Part shown: positions 1 to 6,446 of the stretch, piece after piece
Numbering within the stretch: position 1 is the first letter of the stretch
How the letters are laid out: each line of letters opens with the position of its first letter
Source of the DNA: Methanobacterium sp.
GTDB taxonomy: Archaea > Methanobacteriota > Methanobacteria > Methanobacteriales > Methanobacteriaceae
Length of the DNA stretch: 6,770 nt
Assembly: GCA_020854975.1 (NCBI GenBank)
Contig: JAHKLQ010000215.1
Span: 1-6,770, forward strand
Direction of reading: 5' to 3'
Notes under the pieces: model-generated
Database searches by the model: none
Told to the model about the DNA's origin: nothing
What the model saw: the letters and a program-made list of their open reading frames with translations, nothing else
Program-made: the position numbers and the translations under genes

Positions 1-78
1 ATCGTTTTCACTGAGTTGATAAATGGTTTTAAGATAATCTTCAATATTTGCACTCACTTTCTCTTTATCATCACTCAA
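1..78 (-). CDS. DtxR/MntR-family metal-dependent transcriptional repressor, N-terminus only (partial)
   Basis: The first 26 codons are visible before the window edge and include ANIEDYLKTIYQLSEND. This matches the opening helix of DtxR/IdeR/MntR/SirR repressors (typically EDYLKxIYxL), which bind DNA when loaded with Fe(II) or Mn(II). I chose the TTG at 78-76. An in-frame TAA lies immediately upstream, no ATG is available in this frame, and AGGTGA (90-85) sits 6 nt before it as a good ribosome binding site. A GTG eight codons in is the alternative. The start overlaps a palindromic operator (78-93), which implies autoregulation. The same operator type is found at the feo promoter, so this protein is the likely regulator. 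The metal-binding and dimerisation parts lie outside the window, so iron cannot be told from manganese specificity here. Confidence 0.82.
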   Translation of the reverse strand, partial: MSDDKEKVSANIEDYLKTIYQLSEND

Positions 79-93
79 TTAGGTTCACCTAAT
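78..93. promoter_or_regulatory. DtxR-type operator overlapping the start of the repressor gene
   Basis: ATTAGGTTCACCTAAT is two 7-base half-sites, ATTAGGT and ACCTAAT, around a 2-bp centre. It matches the four other copies in the window. On the minus strand the AGGTGA ribosome binding site lies inside the operator, and its last base is the first base of the TTG start codon. Bound repressor would therefore cover the beginning of its own transcript. Confidence 0.78.
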
Positions 94-112
94 CATTTAT
101 GATATTCCTTTG

Positions 113-130
113 ATTTTAAACTATAAAAAG
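113..130 (-). promoter_or_regulatory. possible TATA box region for the DtxR-family gene
   Basis: On the minus strand this reads CTTTTTATAGTTTAAAATC, an AT-rich stretch with TATA-like elements. Transcription would start about 25 nt further left, at roughly 92-100, directly at the operator. The exact TATA box is uncertain because two overlapping candidates exist. Confidence 0.4.
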
Positions 131-272
131 TTTTAAGTTTAAGGTGTTGGTCCAAAAAACTTAGATAATTCAAACATTATGTCAATACAAAAATAAATGA
201 GAACAAAACAGTTAATGTTAAATTTATTATGTTAAAATGATTAGTAAATGATGACTAGAATAATAGAATTTC

Positions 273-329
273 TAACTGGAAATGATGGAAAGACAGAAAC
301 AAATCCATCACTCCAACATTAACCAGTTA
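273..329. repeat. nested double inverted repeat (possible RNA structure)
   Basis: TAACTGG (273-279) pairs with CCAGTTA (323-329). Inside it, TGATGGA (283-289) pairs with TCCATCA (304-310). Both 7-bp arms are perfect. They leave a 3-nt bulge on one side, a 12-nt bulge on the other and a 14-nt terminal loop. The arrangement could fold in RNA from either strand. It may also be chance in AT-rich DNA. Confidence 0.5.
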
Positions 330-365
330 AAGGTATATATATGGTTTCTAAATAAATTGGAGGAA

Positions 366-419
366 ATGTGGCTTTAAGTAACTAGGTGATACATTTGAGC
401 TATGAACTTAAAGCCACAT
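366..419. repeat. perfect 14-bp inverted repeat with 26-nt loop
   Basis: ATGTGGCTTTAAGT (366-379) is exactly complementary in reverse to ACTTAAAGCCACAT (406-419). Fourteen uninterrupted base pairs with a GTGGC core are unlikely by chance in a window this size. It could be a hairpin in a leftward transcript from the orphan promoter, or residual ends of a mobile element. No T-tract follows closely on the minus strand, so it is not an obvious terminator. Confidence 0.7.
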
Positions 420-421
420 AA

Positions 422-559
422 GGGCCTGTGATGTTTAGAGAACACGGTTTTAAATTTAGATGTTCATTGGCAGATGACAATAAACCATATTCTCTACTTA
501 CAGGAAATTGAAATATTCTCAACAGATTTACTGATTTCTTGTTTCAAATATTTCACTAA
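422..559 (+). pseudogene. possible decayed 3' end of a protein gene (transposase-like remnant not proven)
   Basis: The + frame from 422 is open for 29 codons, including VMFREHGFKFRCSLADDN. A TGA at 509-511 follows, then more protein-like sequence in the same frame (NILNRFTDFLFQIFH) to a TAA at 557-559. The piece reads like the end of a larger protein interrupted by one stop, as in decayed insertion-sequence transposases, but I do not recognise a family. Two other frames are also open here: minus 400-543, 47 residues, and a + frame to about 573. The coding strand is therefore uncertain. No start or ribosome binding site supports an intact gene. Confidence 0.25.
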
Positions 560-568
560 CCAACACAT
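494..568 (-). CDS. 24-aa short ORF directly behind the orphan metal-regulated promoter (hypothetical)
   Basis: The ORF runs from ATG at 568-566 to TAG at 496-494 and encodes a 24-residue peptide beginning MCWLVKYLKQEISKS. It is the first ATG after the predicted start near 595, giving a leader of about 28 nt. A possible ribosome binding site, AGGTG, lies 10 nt upstream inside the operator at 571-586. The DtxR-family gene has the same arrangement. It has no recognisable family. It could be a small iron-responsive peptide, a leader peptide, or the first codons of a metal-regulated gene whose remainder was lost to a deletion or insertion. The call rests on promoter geometry only. Confidence 0.3.
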   Translation of the reverse strand: MCWLVKYLKQEISKSVENISISCK

Positions 569-570
569 AA

Positions 571-586
571 TTTAGGTACACCTAAA
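571..586. promoter_or_regulatory. DtxR-type operator (distal copy at the orphan promoter)
   Basis: TTTAGGTACACCTAAA has half-sites TTTAGGT and ACCTAAA around a 2-bp centre. It lies downstream of the predicted leftward start, and its centre is 21 bp from the centre of the next operator. It shares the geometry of the feo operator pair. Confidence 0.78.
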
Positions 587-592
587 CTAGTG

Positions 593-606
593 TTAGGTAT
601 ACCTAA
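593..606. promoter_or_regulatory. DtxR-type operator (proximal copy at the orphan promoter)
   Basis: TTAGGTATACCTAA is a perfect 14-bp palindrome, identical in sequence to the proximal operator of the feo cluster (4291-4304). It covers the predicted transcription start of the leftward promoter. Confidence 0.8.
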
Positions 607-617
607 ATCTTTCATAG

Positions 618-626
618 CATATAAAG
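618..626 (-). promoter_or_regulatory. TATA box of the leftward orphan promoter
   Basis: The minus strand reads CTTTATATG. It lies 11 bp upstream of the proximal operator, as the feo TATA box does, and predicts a start near 595 inside that operator. The match to the feo promoter layout is the main support. Confidence 0.6.
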
Positions 627-908
627 TTTGCTATTTAGAGGATACATGTTAAAAATAGATGATCATCTATAATTTAACGCCTACATAGTTTACAAAATTC
701 AAATCTTATAATAAAACCCTTATTAAATTTATATTATCTATAAAAACAGATCTAAAGGACCAATTAAATTATGAAGTTTAATTCTTCAAACAATTAATTA
801 AGAGTTTTATATATAAGACTTATTGGAATATATGGTTGGAAAGTTTATTTTTTTCTTCATAGATTTCCTTAGCTGGTTAGGATCTGTTTGGCACCAAAAT
901 AATTCCTA
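627..908. other. AT-rich intergenic DNA without recognisable genes
   Basis: No supported coding region is seen. The stretch contains the 16-bp perfect palindrome ATAGATGATCATCTAT (655-670), a TATA-like TTTTATATATAA (about 806-817) on the + strand, and a run of seven T at about 848-854. The + frame that opens at 823 runs antisense through the Cys-rich gene and lacks a ribosome binding site. Confidence 0.5.
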
Positions 909-1100
909 CTATTTATTGTTTGAAGGTTTAAAAAATGAAGCTATAAATTTACATAATTTTGATTCTGTTTTTGATTCAGGTAGCTGTTCAAATCCACAGT
1001 TAGGGCATCTGATCATATTACAATTACAAACAGGGCATCCCTGACAAGCATCGGATCTTTTATTTTCGTCAAAAACATAACCACAAATTTTACATTTCAT
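909..1100 (-). CDS. 63-aa Cys-rich, zinc-ribbon-like small protein at the end of the feo cluster
   Basis: This is a small soluble protein with nine cysteines. CxxC pairs sit at 3/6, 19/22 and 32/35, with further Cys at 25, 27 and 50. The opening MKCKICGYVFDE and the segment IRCPNCGFEQLPE resemble rubredoxin-type or zinc-ribbon knuckles, so it probably binds Zn(II), Fe or an iron-sulfur centre. The ATG at 1100 has a near-perfect ribosome binding site, GGAGGTGA, 6 nt upstream, which makes it a well-supported gene. I recall similar small Cys-rich proteins near feo genes in methanogens, which would suit an iron-uptake accessory or iron-sensing role, but that link is recollection plus context. It is encoded on the same strand as feoB, 262 bp after the 43-aa gene, and may be cotranscribed or use its own promoter. 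A Lys/Asn-rich tail follows the ribbon. Confidence 0.88.
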   Translation of the reverse strand: MKCKICGYVFDENKRSDACQGCPVCNCNMIRCPNCGFEQLPESKTESKLCKFIASFFKPSNNK

Positions 1101-1362
1101 AATATGTCACCTCCTAAAGCTAAATAATACTTTTCTATACAAACTGTCTAGTTTTAACATTTTATTCTATGATTCTGTTAATTTTTCACATTTAATTCGT
1201 TTTTTAAGAACTTATAAGTCTAGTTTAAAATGAGCTCATGAAAATCTAAAAGAAATGATTTTTTTCATATTATGAAATAAAAGTAATATAAAGTAGGGGC
1301 ACCTGAGATTTTACATTTGAGGATGATATAATGATTTGGTGATAGACACCCCTAAATTATGA
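1101..1362. other. intergenic region before the Cys-rich gene; possible promoter and palindrome
   Basis: On the minus strand CTTTATATTAC (about 1292-1282) is a plausible TATA box but would leave a leader of about 165 nt. CTTATAAG near 1218-1211 is an alternative with a leader of about 90 nt. TTTCATA-T-TATGAAA (1263-1277) is a perfect 7-bp inverted repeat and could be an operator. No DtxR-type operator lies here. Confidence 0.35.
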
Positions 1363-1494
1363 TTACCTGAACTTCAAATGAGAAGCTATGAGGTCTTTGA
1401 TTACTTTTTTCTCATCAGCATCTCTTAAAGAAGGATGATCAAAATCATCCATCTTCAAACACTTTTTACCACTTATGCCAGATCTACAGCTCAT
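1363..1494 (-). CDS. 43-aa hypothetical protein between feoB and the Cys-rich gene
   Basis: The ATG at 1494-1492 is preceded by a strong ribosome binding site, GGGGGTGA, 4 nt upstream, and the frame ends in TAA at 1363-1365. The product begins MSCRSGISGKKCLKMDDFDH and continues with a charged, probably helical stretch (DEKKVIKDLIASHLKFR). It has two Cys (3 and 12) in a Gly/Ser/Lys-rich N-terminus and no membrane segment or signal peptide. I do not recognise a family. It lies 103 bp after feoB on the same strand with no clear terminator between, so it is probably part of the iron-uptake transcript. A small accessory role like that of bacterial FeoC is possible by position only; no sequence similarity to FeoC is claimed. 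The ribosome binding site is the strongest evidence that it is real. Confidence 0.7.
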   Translation of the reverse strand: MSCRSGISGKKCLKMDDFDHPSLRDADEKKVIKDLIASHLKFR

Positions 1495-1597
1495 TAAATC
1501 ACCCCCTCTAACTTTATAACATTCATGTTTACCATGTAAACCCGTCCATTAATTGTTATTGTTCTTTTCTGGTGTTGTTTATGCTGCTATGTGCAGT

Positions 1598-3766
<2,169 letters not shown>

Positions 3767-3768
3767 AG

Positions 3769-3989
3769 TCATTCTCCTTCAACCATTATTTTCTGTGCCT
3801 GTCCTCGTCCAATAATCAGTCGTGAACCCTTAACATCCACAATTAACGGTCCGGGGATATCATTTTTTATAACCTTGATCTGGGAATCTTTGTAAATTCC
3901 CATTTCTTGGAGTCTTTTTTGGAATTTACCTCCATGCCAGACCTGGACGATCTTCAAATTCTCATTTTCTGTGGCCATTGCTAAGCTCA

Positions 3990-3993
<4 letters not shown>
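3769..3993 (-). CDS. feoA: FeoA-domain protein, second copy (74 aa, divergent)
   Basis: This is a small SH3-like cytoplasmic protein of the FeoA family, thought to interact with FeoB and support Fe(II) uptake. The FeoA signature is present: [19 protein letters not shown], then [24 protein letters not shown]. It differs from the first copy, with [10 protein letters not shown] in place of the usual PLGDPIEIKIKG and a longer N-terminus. Its ATG overlaps the TGA of the upstream feoA by 4 nt (ATGATG at 3993-3988), and its own stop overlaps or abuts the feoB start, so the three are translationally coupled. I kept the start at 3993. The second ATG (3990) and an internal ATG five codons in are alternatives, and no strong ribosome binding site separates them. 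Confidence 0.92.
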
Positions 3994-4220
<227 letters not shown>

Positions 4221-4270
4221 TGTTATTAGTACCTCCCTAATTTTTTTACATACCTGATAACCAGGTGAGT

Positions 4271-4286
4271 TTTAGGTTAACCTAAA
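4271..4286. promoter_or_regulatory. DtxR-type operator (distal copy) of the feo cluster
   Basis: TTTAGGTTAACCTAAA is a perfect 16-bp palindrome. It lies just downstream of the predicted leftward start, 19 bp centre to centre from the proximal operator. It is the best-conserved site in the window. Confidence 0.85.
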
Positions 4287-4290
4287 TTTC

Positions 4291-4304
4291 TTAGGTATAC
4301 CTAA
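4291..4304. promoter_or_regulatory. DtxR-type operator (proximal copy) of the feo cluster
   Basis: TTAGGTATACCTAA is a perfect 14-bp palindrome, identical to 593-606. It covers the predicted transcription start, about 25 nt from the TATA box, so bound repressor would block initiation. Confidence 0.85.
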
Positions 4305-4315
4305 CTTTTTTATCC

Positions 4316-4323
4316 TATATAAA
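4316..4323 (-). promoter_or_regulatory. TATA box of the feo cluster
   Basis: TTTATATA on the minus strand, preceded by GAAATC as a possible BRE. It predicts a start near 4294 and a leader of about 74 nt to feoA. It lies 11 bp upstream of the proximal operator. Confidence 0.75.
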
Positions 4324-4475
4324 GATTTCGATTGAACAACACCCCACCAAACACTTGATAAAAAGCGTTAATTTTGAGTTTTATGGAGTGAAACTGCAGA
4401 TCATGTAGAATCATCTGATTAATAGAGGAATAATACAAACTAAAAAACACTTAACAATATTGCTAAAACACTACA
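4324..4475. other. divergent intergenic region between the feo cluster and the ECF/CbiH-like unit
   Basis: No gene is seen between the two divergent TATA boxes. No DtxR-type operator lies on the right-hand side, so the rightward genes do not appear to belong to the metal regulon. Minor short inverted repeats, such as CAGAT/ATCTG near 4396-4418, are not convincing. Confidence 0.5.
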
Positions 4476-4483
4476 TTTATATA
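4476..4483 (+). promoter_or_regulatory. TATA box of the ECF/CbiH-like unit
   Basis: TTTATATA, preceded by an A-rich stretch usable as BRE. It predicts a start near 4505 and a leader of about 35 nt. A GGAGTGA ribosome binding site (4527-4533) stands 6 nt before the ATG at 4540. Confidence 0.72.
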
Positions 4484-4539
4484 ACAGGTTAATTCAAGTT
4501 TACTTTAAAATTAATCAAGTTTATTTGGAGTGAAAAGTA

Positions 4540-5190
4540 ATGGACTACATGACACTAGGTAGCTGGATACTGTTCTTTATATTGATTATTGGGATTATTT
4601 TAGCTTTTTTTAGAATATTCGAAAAATCAAAACCAAGTGTAGAACATTTAGTGTTGATTGCCATTCTGGTTGCAATAGCAGTTATGGGAGATCTTCCCAC
4701 CGCCGCCATACCCGGACTTACAGTGGCATCTTTCATAATAATCACCACAGGAATAGTTTTTGGAAGAGAAACAGGATTTATAACCGGAGTTCTAACTCCT
4801 TTAGTAATGGGTCTGTTTCTGGGGTTAGGTTACTGGACTGTGCTTCAGATGATTGCATGGGGGCTGATGGGATTAACTGCAGGGATATTAAGTAGCAGAC
4901 TTGAAAAAAACAAGTATTTACGAGGAGGATTTGGTTTTGGCTGGGGATTCTTCTATGGATGGATAACTAACCTTTCCATGTTACCATTCTTGAGCAGTAT
5001 CACTCTAACCAGTGTGATTGGAGTTTATGCTGCAAGCTTTCCCTTTGACCTTATCCATGCAGTTACTAATGCCGTACTCCTATTCCTGTTCTTCGGTCTA
5101 TTTGAAAGGATATTCCGCAGAGCTAAAGACCGATTTATCAATCCAACAGTGAAAGAATCAGGAAAAGAAGAAGCCACACTGTCTAGCTAA
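4540..5190 (+). CDS. ECF-transporter substrate-binding (S) subunit-like membrane protein
   Basis: A hydrophobic protein of 216 aa with about seven predicted membrane segments (roughly 7-27, 36-52, 58-74, 78-96, 99-118, 132-158, 171-190). The central pattern, GIVFGRETGFITGVLTPLVM then GYWTVLQMIAWGLMGLTAGI, and a late FPFDLIHAVTNAVL segment resemble S subunits of energy-coupling-factor transporters, especially the CbrT-type group linked to cobalamin. S subunits normally have six segments, so the first helix looks like an N-terminal addition. No ECF ATPase or T subunit is encoded here, so it would have to share a module encoded elsewhere. It lies 10 bp before the CbiH-like gene, which favours a corrinoid or tetrapyrrole substrate. 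The substrate is inferred, and other vitamins are possible. The C-terminal tail is charged and cytoplasmic. Confidence 0.8.
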   Translation: MDYMTLGSWILFFILIIGIILAFFRIFEKSKPSVEHLVLIAILVAIAVMGDLPTAAIPGLTVASFIIITTGIVFGRETGFITGVLTPLVMGLFLGLGYWTVLQMIAWGLMGLTAGILSSRLEKNKYLRGGFGFGWGFFYGWITNLSMLPFLSSITLTSVIGVYAASFPFDLIHAVTNAVLLFLFFGLFERIFRRAKDRFINPTVKESGKEEATLSS

Positions 5191-5200
5191 GGTTAAAACC

Positions 5201-6307
5201 ATGATATACGTTGTGGGCATAGGATTTTCCAGAGAACATCTGACTTTTCAGGCAGCAAATATCCTGAAAAAGGCAGATTTGATTATTGGTCATCCGCTAC
5301 ATCTCAAACAAATTGAAGATCTGATAATGGATAAAAAAACCATTGGCAGTGATATAAAGAAAGAAGAAATGGTTAATCTTAGTATTCTTGAATCTCTGGA
5401 AGGAAAAAAGGTGGTTTTAGTATCCTCTGAAGATCCTGGAGCAGATGGTATTGTTAACATCCTCTATCAATCCATGGACAAATATCCTAAGGTAGATGTG
5501 AAAGTGGTTCCGGGTATAACCGCAACCAGCTATGCATCTGCCATTTTAGGTGCACCACTTCATGACTTTGCAGTCATCAGCTTAAATGATGATACTGTAC
5601 CTTTATGTGAGATTGAACTCAAGTTAAAGAAAACTGTTGAAGCTGAACTCATCCTCATACTCGAAAAACTACCCGGAAAAAACAACCCCCTCCATGAAGA
5701 AGTTTATAAGATTTTAAAGCGTTTTAAAACAGCTTCCACACCAGTGGGAATGGTTGAACTTTCCACAGTATCTGAAGTATCTTTAAATTCAAAAAAAAAT
5801 ATAACATTTGAATTAACTGTAACTACTCTGGAGGATATTCAATGGGATGATATTGGCAGATCTACCCTCCTGGTAGTAGGAAACAAGTTCACCTATGTTC
5901 AGGATGGTTCCCTTGTAACTGCCAGAGGTTACATAATACCTCCTGTGATCCACCCTCTCACTAGAAAGTTCTATGAAAAATATTTGGATGGTGAAGGTGT
6001 AGAAGGTCCTAATTTCGACTGCCCTGACTATCCCTGTCATCAACATCCTCAAAACTGCACGTTCTGTTACTGTCCCTTTTATCCCTGTGGAGATTCCATT
6101 ACTGGAGGTAAATGGATTAAAGGAAAATCAGTCTGGGACTGCACAGATTGTCTGTGGATCCATGAAGATGATACAGTAGATTGCATCCAGGGAAAGCTGG
6201 ATGATATTTTACATGAAGTGGAGGACCTGCAGAATAATAAAAAAGAGCTACTGAAATTACGTAGAGAATGTTTGTATCATACATTAAACTTGAAAAATTC
6301 AAAATAA
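5201..6307 (+). CDS. CbiH-like tetrapyrrole (corrin) methylase fused to a Cys-rich small domain
   Basis: Residues 1 to about 245 form a tetrapyrrole methylase domain. Features shared with CbiH/CobJ, the precorrin-3B C17-methyltransferase, are VVGIG at the N-terminus, VPGITA (103-108), HDFAVISLND (121-130), TPVGMV (180-185), VVGN (225-228) and a closing ARGY (241-244). The SAM-binding loop usually reads SSGDPG but is SSEDPG here (75-80), and the usual GIGPG start is GIGFS. Residues 274-328 hold nine cysteines in the pattern CPDYPCH, CTFCYCPFYPCGD, WDCTDCLWIH, matching the Cys-rich small domain (PF04071-type, probable metal binding). A charged, probably coiled tail follows. It is coupled to the ECF-like gene. 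It may methylate a corrin intermediate, or be a diverged paralogue with a sensing or salvage role. The start has only a weak upstream AAGGT. Confidence 0.85.
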   Translation: MIYVVGIGFSREHLTFQAANILKKADLIIGHPLHLKQIEDLIMDKKTIGSDIKKEEMVNLSILESLEGKKVVLVSSEDPGADGIVNILYQSMDKYPKVDVKVVPGITATSYASAILGAPLHDFAVISLNDDTVPLCEIELKLKKTVEAELILILEKLPGKNNPLHEEVYKILKRFKTASTPVGMVELSTVSEVSLNSKKNITFELTVTTLEDIQWDDIGRSTLLVVGNKFTYVQDGSLVTARGYIIPPVIHPLTRKFYEKYLDGEGVEGPNFDCPDYPCHQHPQNCTFCYCPFYPCGDSITGGKWIKGKSVWDCTDCLWIHEDDTVDCIQGKLDDILHEVEDLQNNKKELLKLRRECLYHTLNLKNSK

Positions 6308-6363
6308 ATAAACTTGGAATAATATGGATGAATAAGAATTTAAAATGAATAAATATCCTTTAG

Positions 6364-6410
6364 AATTTTTATTATTGGAATTAATTTTTATTATTAAATA
6401 ATTTTTATTA
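6364..6410 (+). repeat. three exact copies of an 11-bp T-rich repeat; probable transcription termination region
   Basis: AATTTTTATTA occurs at 6364-6374, 6383-6393 and 6400-6410, so spacing is 19 and 17 bp. Each copy carries a run of five T. In archaea, T-runs alone promote termination, so the three may act together to end the ECF/CbiH-like transcript. They may also overlap the promoter of the next gene. Confidence 0.55.
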
Positions 6411-6446
6411 GTACACTTATCATAGTTACATACATGGTGAATTGAT

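Larger units (their letters stand above)
94..570. other. stretch with no recognised gene; contains inverted repeats and possible remnants
   Basis: I see no convincing full-length gene here on either strand. It holds a nested inverted repeat (273-329), a 14-bp perfect inverted repeat (366-419), a 24-codon ORF (494-568, minus) and a stretch at 422-559 that looks like decayed coding DNA. All of this lies downstream of the leftward metal-regulated promoter at 571-625, so it is the region that promoter would transcribe. Confidence 0.6.

Noticed and set aside
247..290. Box C-like motif (ATGATGA) suggesting a C/D guide RNA
   Set aside because: No matching CTGA box D lies at a suitable distance.
282..377. 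31-codon + strand ORF beginning MMERQKQIHH
   Set aside because: It has no good ribosome binding site or recognisable motif and overlaps the inverted repeats; a frame of this length is expected by chance.
823..1044. 73-codon + strand ORF with a hydrophobic start
   Set aside because: It runs antisense through the well-supported Cys-rich gene, whose ribosome binding site and CxxC pattern are far stronger.
1433..1450. GGATGAT-CAAA-ATCATCC hairpin
   Set aside because: It lies inside the 43-aa gene and is explained by the encoded MDDFDHPS codons; no T-run follows.
1527..1541. GTTTAC-CAT-GTAAAC inverted repeat between feoB and the 43-aa gene
   Set aside because: The arms are only 6 bp, with no T-run and no second copy, so neither a terminator nor an operator can be supported.
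4252..4266. ACCTG-ATAAC-CAGGT inverted repeat in the feoA leader
   Set aside because: The stem is only 5 bp, and the half-sites point the opposite way to the DtxR-type operators; it is too weak for a riboswitch or operator call.
4324..4539. Possible cobalamin riboswitch before the ECF/CbiH-like genes
   Set aside because: I found no recognisable B12-box-like sequence or long conserved stems, and the predicted leader is only about 35 nt.
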